Below are positions 20,333 to 30,332 of a stretch of DNA of 64,000 nucleotides, in pieces. Origin of the DNA: an uncultured Aquimarina sp. (GTDB lineage Bacteria; Bacteroidota; Bacteroidia; Flavobacteriales; Flavobacteriaceae); the NCBI GenBank assembly GCA_947500505.1, contig CANMSL010000006.1, positions 228,043-292,042 of the forward strand, in the 5' to 3' direction. Numbering within the stretch: the first letter of the stretch is position 1; the number at the start of each line of letters is the position of its first letter. The notes under the pieces are model-generated. The model did not search any database. It was given only the letters and a program-made list of their open reading frames with translations, and had not been told where the DNA came from. The translations under genes were made by a program, and so were the position numbers.

Positions 20333-20752
20333 TTAACCTTGATAGGTTCTTGATACAATAAACTTAGTTCTTACTGGAAGCTTTTGTGCAGCTAAACGTA
20401 ATGCTTCTTTAGCTACATCATAAGGCACACCACTGATCTCAAATAAGATTCTTCCTGGTTTTACAACAGCTGCCCAATATTCTACAGCTCCTTTTCCCTT
20501 ACCCATACGTACTTCAAGAGGCTTTTTTGTAATTGGCTTGTCTGGGAAAATTTTAATCCACAGAGATCCTTCTCTTTTCATATAACGAGTAGCAGAAATA
20601 CGTGCTGCTTCTATTTGTCTAGCAGTAACAAAACTTGAATCTAATGATTTAATTCCGAAGGTCCCGTTAGAAAGTGTATGTCCTCTTTGAGAAATACCTT
20701 TCATACGTCCTTTTTGTTGCTTACGGAATTTTGTTCTTTTAGGCTGTAACAT
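20333..20752 (-). CDS. rplP: 50S ribosomal protein L16
   Basis: Large-subunit protein near the A-site tRNA elbow, 139 residues. [46 protein letters not shown] and [10 protein letters not shown] are diagnostic. Twenty bp after rpsC. Confidence 0.98.
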   Translation of the reverse strand: MLQPKRTKFRKQQKGRMKGISQRGHTLSNGTFGIKSLDSSFVTARQIEAARISATRYMKREGSLWIKIFPDKPITKKPLEVRMGKGKGAVEYWAAVVKPGRILFEISGVPYDVAKEALRLAAQKLPVRTKFIVSRTYQG

Positions 20753-20772
20753 TGTTAATTTACTTTAAAAAA

Positions 20773-21501
20773 TTACTTTCTACGACGCGATTTATTATTA
20801 CCACCTCGTCCGGCTCCTCTATCGCCTCCTTTTCCTTGTTTCTTAGAAAGACCAACTAAAGGAGAAAGTTCTCTCTTACCATATACTTCGCCTTTCATAA
20901 TCCATACTTTAACACCTAGTCTACCGTAGGTAGTGTGTGCCTCAACCAAAGCATAATCTATGTCAGCTCTAAATGTTGATAAAGGAATACGACCATCTTT
21001 GTAAGACTCTGAACGTGCCATCTCTGCTCCATTCAAACGTCCTGAAATCTGAATTTTGATACCTTCAGCATTCATTCTCATTGCAGCCGCAATAGCCATC
21101 TTGATTGCACGACGATAAGAGATACGACTCTCTATTTGTCTTGCAATACTAGAACCAACTAAGAATGCATCCAGCTCAGGCCTTTTGATTTCAAAGATAT
21201 TGATCTGAACTTCTTTATCAGTAATTTTCTTAAGCTCTTCTTTTAACTTGTCTACCTCTTGCCCACCTTTTCCGATAATGATACCAGGTCTAGCAGTAGT
21301 GATAGTAACGGTTACAAGTTTAAGCGTACGCTCAATAATTACTCTGGATACACTAGCCTTAGATAAACGTGCGTGTACATACTTTCTAATCTTATCGTCT
21401 TCGGCAAGTTTATCACCGTAGTCATTACCTCCGTACCAGTTGGATTCCCATCCTCTAATGATACCAAGGCGATTTCCGATTGGATTTGTCTTCTGTCCCA
21501 T
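20773..21501 (-). CDS. rpsC: 30S ribosomal protein S3
   Basis: mRNA-entry-channel protein, 242 residues. [23 protein letters not shown], the KH-type [16 protein letters not shown] segment (seen as [23 protein letters not shown]) and [12 protein letters not shown] are typical. The C-terminal tail is rich in Gly, Arg and Lys. Nine bp after rplV. Confidence 0.98.
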   Translation of the reverse strand: MGQKTNPIGNRLGIIRGWESNWYGGNDYGDKLAEDDKIRKYVHARLSKASVSRVIIERTLKLVTVTITTARPGIIIGKGGQEVDKLKEELKKITDKEVQINIFEIKRPELDAFLVGSSIARQIESRISYRRAIKMAIAAAMRMNAEGIKIQISGRLNGAEMARSESYKDGRIPLSTFRADIDYALVEAHTTYGRLGVKVWIMKGEVYGKRELSPLVGLSKKQGKGGDRGAGRGGNNKSRRRK

Positions 21502-21510
21502 ACTATTTAT

Positions 21511-21918
21511 TTAGCTTTGTGTATTATTTTTTGCTGCAACCACGATAGTTACGTGATTAGAGCGTTTTCTTATTCTGTGTGCACGACCCTGTGGAGCTGG
21601 ACGCAGTCTTTTTAACATACTACCTCCGTCTACACGAATCTCTTTTACAAAAAGATCTGCATCTTCGATGCTAGCGTCTTCATTTTTCGCCTGCCAGTTT
21701 GCTATTGCAGAAAGCAATAATTTTTCTAAACGACGCGATGCTTCTTTAGGGTTAAATCTAAGAATATGAAGCGCTCTTTCAACTTTTTCACCACGAACTA
21801 AATCTGCTACTAAGCGCATTTTGCGAGGTGAAGTAGGACAGTTATTAAGTTTAGCAAAAGCAATCTGCTTTTTCTCTTCCTTAATTCTATCTGCCATTTC
21901 TCTTTTACGAACTCCCAT
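21511..21918 (-). CDS. rplV: 50S ribosomal protein L22
   Basis: Tunnel-wall protein, 135 residues. [17 protein letters not shown] is the family signature and [22 protein letters not shown] is the tunnel loop region. The N-terminal [17 protein letters not shown] is an extension usual in Bacteroidota. Eight bp after rpsS. Confidence 0.97.
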   Translation of the reverse strand: MGVRKREMADRIKEEKKQIAFAKLNNCPTSPRKMRLVADLVRGEKVERALHILRFNPKEASRRLEKLLLSAIANWQAKNEDASIEDADLFVKEIRVDGGSMLKRLRPAPQGRAHRIRKRSNHVTIVVAAKNNTQS

Positions 21919-21926
21919 AGCTTAAA

Positions 21927-22205
21927 TTATTTTTTACCTTTATTTTTAGCACCAGCATGCCCTCTAAAAGAACGGGTTGGCGAAAATTCTCCTAATTTAT
22001 GACCTACCATGTTTTCTGTAATGTACACAGGAACAAATTGGCGACCATTATGAACTGCAATCGTTTGACCAACAAAATCAGGAGAGATCATTGATGCTCT
22101 TGACCAAGTCTTTATAACAGTCTTTTTATTAGCCTCTACATTAGCAGCAACTTTTCTCTCTAACTTATAATGAATGTAAGGTCCTTTTTTTAATGAACGT
22201 GCCAT
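21927..22205 (-). CDS. rpsS: 30S ribosomal protein S19
   Basis: Head protein bridging to the large subunit, 92 residues. [37 protein letters not shown] and [20 protein letters not shown] are diagnostic. Six bp after rplB. Confidence 0.98.
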   Translation of the reverse strand: MARSLKKGPYIHYKLERKVAANVEANKKTVIKTWSRASMISPDFVGQTIAVHNGRQFVPVYITENMVGHKLGEFSPTRSFRGHAGAKNKGKK

Positions 22206-22211
22206 ATCTTA

Positions 22212-23036
22212 TTATTTCTTTCTACGTTCTACAATATACTTATTACTCGCTTTTGTTTTAGAGCGGGTTCTATATCCTTTTGCAGGAAGACCTTTTCTAG
22301 AACGTGGGTGACCTCCAGAGGAACGTCCTTCTCCACCACCCATCGGATGATCAACAGGGTTCATTGCTACCGGTCTGGTTCGCGGACGACGACCTAGCCA
22401 TCTTCCTCTACCAGCCTTACCACCTACAACTAACTGATGATCACTATTAGAAATAGCTCCAATAGTCGCCATACAGTTTACTAAGACCAATCTTACTTCT
22501 CCAGAAGGCAGTTTTACCGTAGCAAACTTACCATCTCTGGCCATAAGCTGAGCAAACGAACCAGCACTACGCGCCATAACGGCACCTTGACCCGGACGTA
22601 ATTCTATACAAGAAATGATTGTACCTAAGGGAATATCACTAAGTGGCATTGCGTTTCCTATTTCGGGAGCAACATTACTTCCGGAAACAACATTCTGACC
22701 AACTTGCAGACCATTCTGAGCTATGACATAACGCTTCTCACCATCTTGATAGTTTACAAGCGCTATAAAAGCCGTTCTGTTTGGATCATATTCTATTGTA
22801 GCAACGGTAGCAGGAATTCCCTGCTTATCACGTTTAAAATCAATGATACGATACCTTTTTTTATGACCTCCACCTTTGTAGCGCATGGTCATTTTTCCTT
22901 GATTGTTTCTACCTCCAGATCTTTTTTTCGGAGCTAATAAACTCTTCTCCGGCTTATCAGTAGTAATGGCATCAAACCCATTAACTACTCTAAAACGCTG
23001 ACCTGGGGTAATTGGTTTCAATTTTCTTACTGACAT
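22212..23036 (-). CDS. rplB: 50S ribosomal protein L2
   Basis: Large-subunit protein needed for subunit joining and peptidyl transfer, 274 residues. [17 protein letters not shown] and the catalytic-centre region [20 protein letters not shown] (including the conserved His) are intact. Nine bp after rplW. Confidence 0.98.
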   Translation of the reverse strand: MSVRKLKPITPGQRFRVVNGFDAITTDKPEKSLLAPKKRSGGRNNQGKMTMRYKGGGHKKRYRIIDFKRDKQGIPATVATIEYDPNRTAFIALVNYQDGEKRYVIAQNGLQVGQNVVSGSNVAPEIGNAMPLSDIPLGTIISCIELRPGQGAVMARSAGSFAQLMARDGKFATVKLPSGEVRLVLVNCMATIGAISNSDHQLVVGGKAGRGRWLGRRPRTRPVAMNPVDHPMGGGEGRSSGGHPRSRKGLPAKGYRTRSKTKASNKYIVERRKK

Positions 23037-23045
23037 TTTTTAGTC

Positions 23046-23336
23046 TTAAAGATTACTATATAAATCAATTACATCACCTTCCGCCACCTGTACAATAGCT
23101 TTTTTGACAGCTTTTGTTTTACCAGTGACCACACCCGTTTTTGTATAACGAGTTTTACGGTCTGGACGGACATTAATCGTTCGAACTTTAGTAACAGACA
23201 CTCCATAAGCAGCCTCTACTGCTTTTTTAATCTCTACCTTATTCGCTTTTTTATCTACTACAAAACCGTAGCGGTTAAACACCTCACTATCAGCAGTAGC
23301 CTTTTCCGTAATAATAGGTTTTATTAAGATACTCAT
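23046..23336 (-). CDS. rplW: 50S ribosomal protein L23
   Basis: Docking site for trigger factor and SRP at the tunnel exit, 96 residues. LIKPIITEKATADSE and NKVEIKKAVEAAYGVSVTKVRTINV are typical. Five bp after rplD. Confidence 0.97.
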   Translation of the reverse strand: MSILIKPIITEKATADSEVFNRYGFVVDKKANKVEIKKAVEAAYGVSVTKVRTINVRPDRKTRYTKTGVVTGKTKAVKKAIVQVAEGDVIDLYSNL

Positions 23337-23341
23337 GGCTT

Positions 23342-23971
23342 CTATTTACTTAAATTCGTTTCAATTCCTTTCAAAGAACCTTCCAAAAGTACAACTTGCT
23401 TTGCATTAAGTATTTTGTAAGTACTTAATTCTGAGGAAGTTATAACTTCAGAGCTTTTTAAATTGCGTGACGACAAATATACATTTTTATTTGACTCTCC
23501 CAACACAAATAAAGATTTTTTATCCTCAAGCCCTAAAGACTTTAAAACAGTAGTAAAATTCTTAGTTTTTATTGTGTCGAAAGTAAAGTCTTCTACAACT
23601 GTAATCGCCTTATCATTTGCTTTGATACTTAAAGCAGATTTACGCGCTAATCTTTTTAAATTTTTGTTCAATTTAAAAGAGTAGTTTCGAGGTCTTGGTC
23701 CAAAAATTCTACCTCCACCTTTAAAGATAGGAGATTTAATACTACCAGCTCTTGCCGTACCAGTTCCTTTTTGTTTCTTAATCTTTCTTGTACTACCTAC
23801 GATCTCTGCACGCTCCTTAGCCTTGTGTGTTCCCTGACGCTGATTTGCCAAGTACTGTTTCACATCTAAGTATACAGCATGATCATTTGGTTCTATACCA
23901 AAAACAGCATCAGAGAGGTCTACCTTTCTTCCTGTTTCTTTTCCGTTAATATCAATTACTGCTACTTTCAT
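23342..23971 (-). CDS. rplD: 50S ribosomal protein L4
   Basis: Tunnel protein, 209 residues. [39 protein letters not shown] in outline is the conserved extended loop. In E. coli L4 controls the S10 operon by attenuation. Here the start codon shares one base with the rplC stop codon (TAATG). A terminator-like hairpin sits upstream of rplC, so a similar control is possible but unproven. Confidence 0.98.
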   Translation of the reverse strand: MKVAVIDINGKETGRKVDLSDAVFGIEPNDHAVYLDVKQYLANQRQGTHKAKERAEIVGSTRKIKKQKGTGTARAGSIKSPIFKGGGRIFGPRPRNYSFKLNKNLKRLARKSALSIKANDKAITVVEDFTFDTIKTKNFTTVLKSLGLEDKKSLFVLGESNKNVYLSSRNLKSSEVITSSELSTYKILNAKQVVLLEGSLKGIETNLSK

Positions 23972-24588
23972 TACTTCTGAATCGTTACATAAGCGTTTTT
24001 ATGCCCAGGAACACATCCTTTGACAACAAGTAAGTTCTTTTCAGCAACTACTTTCAACACTCTTAAGTTTTGAACTTTTACTTTATCTCCACCCATTCTT
24101 CCTGCCATACGCATTCCTTTGAATACTCTTGCTGGATAAGATGCAGCTCCAATCGAACCAGGAGCTCTTAAACGGTTATGTTGACCGTGAGTAGCCTGTC
24201 CAACACCACCAAAACCGTGTCTTTTAACTACTCCCTGAAAACCTTTACCTTTTGAGGTTCCCGACACATCAACAAACTCTCCTTCTACGAAGTGTTCTAC
24301 TGTTATTGTATCACCTAATTTGTACTCCTCCTCAAAACCTTGGAATTCGACAACTTCACGTTTAGCATTCGTTCCTGCTTTTTTAAAGTGACCTAAAGCC
24401 GCTTTAGTAGCATTTTTGTCTGCTTTGTCATCGAAACCTAGCTGAATAGCTTCATAACCGTCAACCTCTTCAGTTCTGACTTGGGTAACCACGCATGGCC
24501 CAGCTTCGATAACCGTACATGGAATATTCTTTCCATTTTCGTCGAAGATGCTGGTCATACCGATCTTTTTTCCTATTAACCCAGACAT
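23971..24588 (-). CDS. rplC: 50S ribosomal protein L3
   Basis: Early assembly protein near the peptidyl-transferase centre, 205 residues. [20 protein letters not shown] and [31 protein letters not shown] in outline are diagnostic. It is the first gene after a 196-bp gap downstream of rpsJ, and its leader holds two hairpins. Confidence 0.98.
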   Translation of the reverse strand: MSGLIGKKIGMTSIFDENGKNIPCTVIEAGPCVVTQVRTEEVDGYEAIQLGFDDKADKNATKAALGHFKKAGTNAKREVVEFQGFEEEYKLGDTITVEHFVEGEFVDVSGTSKGKGFQGVVKRHGFGGVGQATHGQHNRLRAPGSIGAASYPARVFKGMRMAGRMGGDKVKVQNLRVLKVVAEKNLLVVKGCVPGHKNAYVTIQK

Positions 24589-24628
24589 ATTTAATAATTA
24601 TTAATTAGTATTCTATTTATTGTTTTGC

Positions 24629-24659
24629 AAAAAAACAGGGTCAAAATACTTCAACCCTG
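24629..24659 (-). terminator. Terminator-like hairpin between rpsJ and rplC
   Basis: On the minus strand CAGGGT and ACCCTG pair around a 12-base loop and are followed by seven T residues (24629-24635), then GC. It lies about 125 bp past rpsJ and 40 bp before rplC. It looks like a leaky terminator or attenuator inside the ribosomal cluster. Alternatively the T run ending TTTTTTTG could act as a -7 box for rplC. Confidence 0.6.
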
Positions 24660-24714
24660 AATGTATTTTTGCCGTTTTTCCCTTGCACGCAGCTTGGGAC
24701 ATTTTACTTTATAG

Positions 24715-24735
24715 ATCCCGAAACAAGTTCGGGAT
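24715..24735. repeat. REP-like palindrome between rpsJ and rplC
   Basis: ATCCCGAA, loop ACAAG, then TTCGGGAT: an 8-bp perfect stem. The copy at 63982-64000 has the same 5' arm-loop-arm plan (TCCTGAA, TCAAG, TTCAGGA), which suggests a dispersed REP-type family. Confidence 0.75.
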
Positions 24736-24784
24736 GGATACTTCTAAACTTTCAATTCACTTCCCTATAGAAAGTCAAGGATTA

Positions 24785-25090
24785 TCATACCTTGATTTCA
24801 ACTTCTACCCCACTTGGTAATTCCAGCTTCATTAACGCATCAATCGTTTTTGAAGAAGAGCTATAAATATCCAACAGTCTTTTGTAAGAACTTAATTGAA
24901 ATTGCTCTCTGGATTTCTTATTAACGTGCGGAGAACGCAATACGGTAAAAATCTTCTTATGTGTTGGTAATGGAATCGGGCCAGTAACCACTGCTCCAGT
25001 ACTCTTAACGGTCTTTACAATCTTTTCTGCAGATTTATCTACTAAATTATGATCGTAAGATTTTAGTTTTATTCTAATTTTTTGACTCAT
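24785..25090 (-). CDS. rpsJ: 30S ribosomal protein S10
   Basis: Head protein of the 30S subunit, also NusE in transcription antitermination. It has 101 residues from the ATG at 25090. An earlier in-frame start exists, but the conserved N-terminus [20 protein letters not shown] begins here. [29 protein letters not shown] in outline is the family signature. It lies 10 bp after fusA, so it belongs to the str part of the cluster. Confidence 0.97.
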   Translation of the reverse strand: MSQKIRIKLKSYDHNLVDKSAEKIVKTVKSTGAVVTGPIPLPTHKKIFTVLRSPHVNKKSREQFQLSSYKRLLDIYSSSSKTIDALMKLELPSGVEVEIKV

Positions 25091-25100
25091 TTCTGTAAAA

Positions 25101-27227
25101 TTAAGCGTTAACTCCTTTTGCTGCTGCAATTACTTCTTCTGAAATATTAGAAGGAGTTTCGGCATAGTGAGAAAATTCCATAGTAGATGTTGCTCTACCA
25201 GACGACAATGTTCTTAACGTTGTAACATATCCAAACATCTCCGAAAGTGGCACGGTAGCTTTTACAGTTTTTGCACCAGCTCTATCACCCATATCACTAA
25301 CTTGTCCTCTTCGTCTATTCAAATCACCTACGATATCACCCATATTCTCTTCTGGAGTAATAACTTCTAACTTCATAATAGGCTCCATGATTACAGCCTT
25401 TGCTGCTTTTGCAGAGTTTTTAAACCCTAATTTAGCCGCTAATTCGAATGATAATTGATCAGAATCCACATCGTGATATGAACCATCTTTTAAGGTTACT
25501 TTCATTGAATCAACTTCATACCCCGCTAAAGGACCATTTACCATAGCCATCTTGAAACCTTTTTCAACTGAAGGAATAAATTCTTTAGGAACGTTACCAC
25601 CTTTAATTATAGATTCAAACTGAAGACCTACTACACCTTCATCAGCTGGTTCAATTGTAAATACAATATCTGCAAATTTACCACGACCACCAGACTGTTT
25701 CTTATAAACTTCTCTATGATCTGCCGCTTGCGTAATAGCTTCTTTATACTCTACCTGTGGTTGACCTTGATTAACCTCTACTTTAAATTCACGTTTTAAA
25801 CGATCTACAATGATATCTAAGTGAAGCTCACCCATACCAGAAATAATAGTCTGACCTGAAGCTTCATCTGTTCTCACTGTAAAAGTTGGATCTTCTTCTG
25901 CCAATTTAGACAAAGCCATACCCAACTTATCTACATCCGCCTTGGTCTTTGGCTCCACAGCGATACCGATTACCGGATCAGGGAAATCCATAGATTCTAA
26001 AACAATAGGATTCTTTTCATCAGACATAGTATCACCAGTCTTAATATCTTTAAAACCTACTGCCGCTCCAATATCACCTGCTTCGATAAAATCAATAGCA
26101 TTCTGCTTATTAGAGTGCATTTGATAAATACGTGAAATACGCTCTTTTTTCCCAGAACGGTTATTTAATATGTAAGAACCAGCATCTAAACGTCCTGAAT
26201 ATGCACGGAAGAATGCCAGACGTCCCACGAAAGGATCTGTAGCAATCTTAAATGCTAAAGCAGCAAACGGTTCCTTTACATCAGGCTTACGTAATTCTTC
26301 TTGATCTGTATTTGGATTAACACCTACAATACCTTCTTTATCCGTTGGAGAAGGCAAATAACGACATACAGCATCTAAAAGGAACTGAACTCCTTTATTT
26401 TTAAATGCAGATCCGCAAATCATTGGAATTATAGACATATCCATTACAGCAGCTCTTAGCGCAGCGTGCACTTCTTCTTCTGTAATTGAATCCTCATCCT
26501 CCATATATTTCTCTAGAAGATTTTCATCATAAGCTGCAACCTCCTCTATAAGCTTACCTCTTAATTCTGCTGCTTCTTCTTTTAATTCTTCCGGGATATC
26601 TACAACATCAAAAGTAGACCCTTGTGTTTCATCGTGCCATACAATCGCACGGTTTTTTACCAAGTCAACAATACCCTTAAAATCAGCCTCATCTCCAATA
26701 TTCATTACAATTGGAACTGCATTAGAACCTAGCATATCCTTAACTTGCTGACAAACTGCCATAAAGTTAGATCCTTGACGGTCCATTTTATTTACAAATC
26801 CAATACGAGGTACTTTATAATTATCAGCTAATCTCCAGTTGGTCTCTGATTGTGGTTCAACACCGTCAACAGCACTAAACAAAAACACTAATCCATCAAG
26901 CACACGTAAAGAACGGTTTACTTCTACCGTAAAATCCACGTGACCCGGAGTATCGATAATATTAAAGTGATATGCCTTAGTATCTGCAATCGCCTGACCA
27001 TTTTCTGTTGGGAATTTCCATTCACAAGTTGTAGCAGCAGAAGTGATAGTAATACCTCTTTCCTGCTCTTGCTCCATCCAGTCCATTGTAGCAGCACCAT
27101 CGTGCACCTCACCAATCTTGTGACTAACTCCAGTATAATATAAAATACGTTCTGTAGTCGTAGTTTTTCCTGCATCAATGTGTGCAGCAATTCCTATATT
27201 TCTTGTATATTTTAAATCTCTAGCCAT
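25101..27227 (-). CDS. fusA: Elongation factor G
   Basis: Translocation GTPase, 708 residues with the usual five domains. GTPase motifs: [15 protein letters not shown] (G1), [11 protein letters not shown] (G2), DTPGHVDF (G3), NKMD (G4) and GSAFKN (G5). Domain IV and V segments such as [15 protein letters not shown] and [14 protein letters not shown] are present. The order rpsL-rpsG-fusA-rpsJ without tuf between is as seen in Bacteroidota. Confidence 0.98.
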   Translation of the reverse strand: MARDLKYTRNIGIAAHIDAGKTTTTERILYYTGVSHKIGEVHDGAATMDWMEQEQERGITITSAATTCEWKFPTENGQAIADTKAYHFNIIDTPGHVDFTVEVNRSLRVLDGLVFLFSAVDGVEPQSETNWRLADNYKVPRIGFVNKMDRQGSNFMAVCQQVKDMLGSNAVPIVMNIGDEADFKGIVDLVKNRAIVWHDETQGSTFDVVDIPEELKEEAAELRGKLIEEVAAYDENLLEKYMEDEDSITEEEVHAALRAAVMDMSIIPMICGSAFKNKGVQFLLDAVCRYLPSPTDKEGIVGVNPNTDQEELRKPDVKEPFAALAFKIATDPFVGRLAFFRAYSGRLDAGSYILNNRSGKKERISRIYQMHSNKQNAIDFIEAGDIGAAVGFKDIKTGDTMSDEKNPIVLESMDFPDPVIGIAVEPKTKADVDKLGMALSKLAEEDPTFTVRTDEASGQTIISGMGELHLDIIVDRLKREFKVEVNQGQPQVEYKEAITQAADHREVYKKQSGGRGKFADIVFTIEPADEGVVGLQFESIIKGGNVPKEFIPSVEKGFKMAMVNGPLAGYEVDSMKVTLKDGSYHDVDSDQLSFELAAKLGFKNSAKAAKAVIMEPIMKLEVITPEENMGDIVGDLNRRRGQVSDMGDRAGAKTVKATVPLSEMFGYVTTLRTLSSGRATSTMEFSHYAETPSNISEEVIAAAKGVNA

Positions 27228-27239
27228 TTCTGTTCGTGA

Positions 27240-27716
27240 TTAAAATCTAAAGTGTGAGAATGCTTTATTAGCTTCTGCCATCTTATGAGTATCTACCCTC
27301 TTCTTAACCGCAGCTCCTTCTTCTTTTTCTGCAGCAATAATCTCTGCAGCAAGTCTTTGAGCCATAGATTTTTCATTTCTCTTTCGAGAAAACTGAATCA
27401 ACCACTTCATAGCAGTGGATATCTTTCTGTCTGGTCTAATTGGGTTAGGAATCTGGAAAGTTGCTCCTCCAACACGACGGCTTCTCACCTCTACATGTGG
27501 CATTACATTAGATAATGCATCTTTCCACATCTCCAAAGCAGTTTTTTCTTCGTTCTGTTTTTTCTCTTCTACGATATCGATGGCATCGTAGAAAATTTTG
27601 AAAGCAACCGATTTTTTACCGTCCCACATCATCATGTTCACAAAACGAGTCACTAATTGATCGTTAAAACGCGGATCCGGCAAAATGGGTCTTTTTTTAG
27701 CCTTTCTTTTTCTCAT
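27240..27716 (-). CDS. rpsG: 30S ribosomal protein S7
   Basis: Head assembly initiator binding 16S rRNA, 158 residues. [34 protein letters not shown] in outline and [16 protein letters not shown] are typical. Twenty-three bp after rpsL and 12 bp before fusA. Confidence 0.98.
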   Translation of the reverse strand: MRKRKAKKRPILPDPRFNDQLVTRFVNMMMWDGKKSVAFKIFYDAIDIVEEKKQNEEKTALEMWKDALSNVMPHVEVRSRRVGGATFQIPNPIRPDRKISTAMKWLIQFSRKRNEKSMAQRLAAEIIAAEKEEGAAVKKRVDTHKMAEANKAFSHFRF

Positions 27717-27739
27717 GTCTTCTTCTTAAAGTTTTTTAA

Positions 27740-28114
27740 TTACTTCTTAGGGCGTTTTGCACCATACTTAGATCTACGTTGCGTTCTACCTTCAACACCA
27801 GCGGTGTCTAAGGCACCACGAACGATGTGATATCTAACTCCTGGTAAATCTTTTACCCTTCCACCTCTAACTAATACTATCGAGTGCTCCTGTAGATTGT
27901 GACCTTCACCACCGATGTATGCGTTCACTTCTTTACCATTTGTTAACCTAACACGAGCTACTTTACGCATAGCTGAATTTGGTTTTTTTGGTGTAGTAGT
28001 ATAAACACGCGTACAAACACCGCGGCGTTGCGGGCACGAATCCAAAGCAGCCGATTTACTCTTCTTAGTTATTTTGGCTCTACCTTTTCTTACTAATTGT
28101 GAAATTGTTGGCAT
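27740..28114 (-). CDS. rpsL: 30S ribosomal protein S12
   Basis: Decoding-centre protein, 124 residues. [22 protein letters not shown] carries the wild-type Lys43 at the position where streptomycin-resistance changes occur, and [21 protein letters not shown] is intact. First gene of the 17-kb ribosomal cluster, 55 bp downstream of a near-consensus promoter. Confidence 0.98.
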   Translation of the reverse strand: MPTISQLVRKGRAKITKKSKSAALDSCPQRRGVCTRVYTTTPKKPNSAMRKVARVRLTNGKEVNAYIGGEGHNLQEHSIVLVRGGRVKDLPGVRYHIVRGALDTAGVEGRTQRRSKYGAKRPKK

Positions 28115-28169
28115 AATTTGCTTTACACTATTATTTAAAATGTTTAAAATACCTCTTTTATGAGGGCTG

Positions 28170-28200
28170 CAAAGGTAGAAATATTTTTGAGCAATTCAAA
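28170..28200 (-). promoter_or_regulatory. Promoter of the str/S10/spc/alpha cluster
   Basis: The minus strand reads TTTG, 19 bases, then TACCTTTG. Both boxes match the Bacteroidota consensus (TTTG/TTG at -33, TAnnTTTG at -7) with ideal spacing. The transcription start would fall near 28163, leaving a leader of about 50 nt before rpsL. Confidence 0.88.
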
Positions 28201-28297
28201 TCCTAATGCATTAATTTTCAAATAGATTTAAAATAGCATGGTGTAACCGTAAGAAATCCCTGTATTTTCCGTTATTTTAGCATCATTAAAACGCACG

Positions 28298-29992
28298 TTG
28301 AAAACTAAAATATTTTACCTTCTTGTCCTTAATATATGTATACATTCGTTTTGTAGTGCACAAAAATCTATTTTGCATCTTTCAGTAATAGGAAAAGATT
28401 CTGTGGAAACTTTAAAAATTGACAGTACGCAATACACAAAGCAGTTTAAAAATTATTCAAGTTTAAAAGAAGAAACAAACAACACTCATAAGCGACTTTT
28501 AAAATCTGGATATCTGGATGCTAAATTATTAGGTATTACCAAAACATCCGATTCTTCTTATGTAGCAAGTTTCAAATTAAATAAAAAATATAACAAACTT
28601 AAGATCTATTATAACAAACAATTATTCCAAAAAGAAATCCTAGATCAAATCTCATCAACCGTTACCGAAACTCATTTCTCCATACCTATAGAAAAAACCG
28701 AAAAAACACTTCAGTTTTTAACCAATCATCTCGTTGACCAAGGAAACACCTTCAGTAATGTATCTCTTACCGAAATTAAAAAAAATAAAGACATTATATC
28801 CGCGAAAATCATTGGTTCAAAGACCAAAATAAGAACAATTGATGATATCATAATCAAAGGCTACCATAAATTTCCATTTTCATACCTTAGATACAATAGT
28901 AAAATCAGACGAGGTAATGTGTTCAATAAAAATGAAGTGTTACAGAAATCCCTACTAATTGATAATTTAGGTTTTGCCAAAAACATAAAACCTCCTGAAG
29001 TATTGTTTGAAGAAGATTCAACTACGGTATATTTGTATTTAGAAAAGAAGTCGGCCAATACTTTTGATGGTTTTCTTGGTTTTTCTTCTGACACTGAATC
29101 TGGCAATCTGGAATTGAATGGATACCTAAACCTAAATCTAATTAACAACCTGAACTTTGGGGAGCGCCTTAATCTTATCTACAAAAGTGATGGTAATGAA
29201 CAACAACGATTTCAAGCTAACATCTCACTCCCTTATATACTTAAAAGTCCAATTGGAATTGAAGCCGGTCTTGACATTTTTAAAAAGGATTCCAGTTTTT
29301 TAATAACAGAACAAAACATTCATCTCAGTTACTTAATTAATGACAAAAATAGCTTGTATATAGGATATGAAGCTATATCATCAGACAACTTGCTGGATAT
29401 CCCCCAGCCTGCTTTAAACATAAATAATTATTCTTCATCATTCTTTGAAGCTGGGTTCAATCACACCAGAAGGCAAAACAATAGCCTATTTCCCATTAAA
29501 AATACATATGATATCACGGTAGGATTTGGATCAAGAAAAACAAGCACAGAAAATTTAAATCAAATAAAAGGCACTGTTACTCTTAGTTACCTATTTGAAC
29601 TTAACCAAAGAAACTCTATTTTCTTAAAAAATACAGCTTCAAGCATTTTTTCTGATAATTTCTTTACTAATGAGTTGTTTAGATTTGGCGGTATTAATTC
29701 TATAAGGGGTTTTGAAGAAAACAGCATCAATGCATCTTTATTTAATGTACTAAATACAGAATATCAATATATTTTATCTCAGAACCTATATATTCATTCC
29801 ATCATTGATTATTCTTACTTTGAAGATAAAAGCAGTGAGTTTTCGGATAATCTAACAAGTTTTGGTTTTGGACTGGGACTTAACACTCAAACAGGATTAT
29901 TTAAAATTATTTTTGCCAATGGAAAAAACAGTGATTCTAATTTTAAATTCTCAAACACCAAAGTACACATTAGCTTAAATGCAAGGTTTTGA
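28298..29992 (+). CDS. Omp85-superfamily (BamA/TamA/FhaC-like) outer-membrane protein
   Basis: 564-residue exported protein. Residues 1-21 form a signal peptide ending SFCSAQ. Residues about 185-255 look like a POTRA domain (IIKGYHKFPFSYLRYNSKIRRGNVFNKNEV in outline). From about 260 on there are alternating beta strands of an outer-membrane barrel. RFGGINSIRGFEE near residue 465 matches the conserved (V/I)RGF barrel motif. The start codon is TTG: no in-frame ATG lies nearby and the signal peptide starts exactly there. It is divergent from rpsL. The function (protein insertion, translocation or lipid transport) cannot be decided. Confidence 0.78.
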   Translation: MKTKIFYLLVLNICIHSFCSAQKSILHLSVIGKDSVETLKIDSTQYTKQFKNYSSLKEETNNTHKRLLKSGYLDAKLLGITKTSDSSYVASFKLNKKYNKLKIYYNKQLFQKEILDQISSTVTETHFSIPIEKTEKTLQFLTNHLVDQGNTFSNVSLTEIKKNKDIISAKIIGSKTKIRTIDDIIIKGYHKFPFSYLRYNSKIRRGNVFNKNEVLQKSLLIDNLGFAKNIKPPEVLFEEDSTTVYLYLEKKSANTFDGFLGFSSDTESGNLELNGYLNLNLINNLNFGERLNLIYKSDGNEQQRFQANISLPYILKSPIGIEAGLDIFKKDSSFLITEQNIHLSYLINDKNSLYIGYEAISSDNLLDIPQPALNINNYSSSFFEAGFNHTRRQNNSLFPIKNTYDITVGFGSRKTSTENLNQIKGTVTLSYLFELNQRNSIFLKNTASSIFSDNFFTNELFRFGGINSIRGFEENSINASLFNVLNTEYQYILSQNLYIHSIIDYSYFEDKSSEFSDNLTSFGFGLGLNTQTGLFKIIFANGKNSDSNFKFSNTKVHISLNARF

Positions 29993-30332
29993 AAGTAAAA
30001 AACCACACATAATCTCTAAATATCCATATACAAATACTAACTTAAACAAGCTGAATCTTAAACTTTAGAAATAAATAATTCCTACTTCAGTAAATAAAGA
30101 TACCATGCTATAAATCAGTTATTAACATATCGTTAAACTTTAAACTAAAAATCCATTCATTAACAATCTTAATCAAATAAAACACAAACCAATTACCAAA
30201 ATGATATAGCCTAATTCAATGCTATGTTAAATCTCTGTAAACATTAATTTAATTTTTTACTAAATAAAAGTTGTTTAATTAAGATATTATTAAGATTTTT
30301 GGGATTGGCTAATTCTAATAATTTAAACAATA
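29993..30332. other. AT-rich region upstream of the first SusC gene
   Basis: 340 bp with no plausible gene. The last 65 bp hold the SusC promoter and conserved leader. The rest is simple AT-rich sequence in which I see no hairpin terminator for the Omp85-like gene. Confidence 0.6.
30268..30321 (+). promoter_or_regulatory. Promoter and conserved leader of SusC locus 1
   Basis: TTG at 30271-30273, 20 bases, then GATTTTTG at 30294-30301 (one base off TAnnTTTG), followed by TGGCTAATTC and AATAA. The block aligns with 37293-37346 before the second SusC gene at about 46 of 54 positions by hand count, including identical spacing. Confidence 0.75.
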
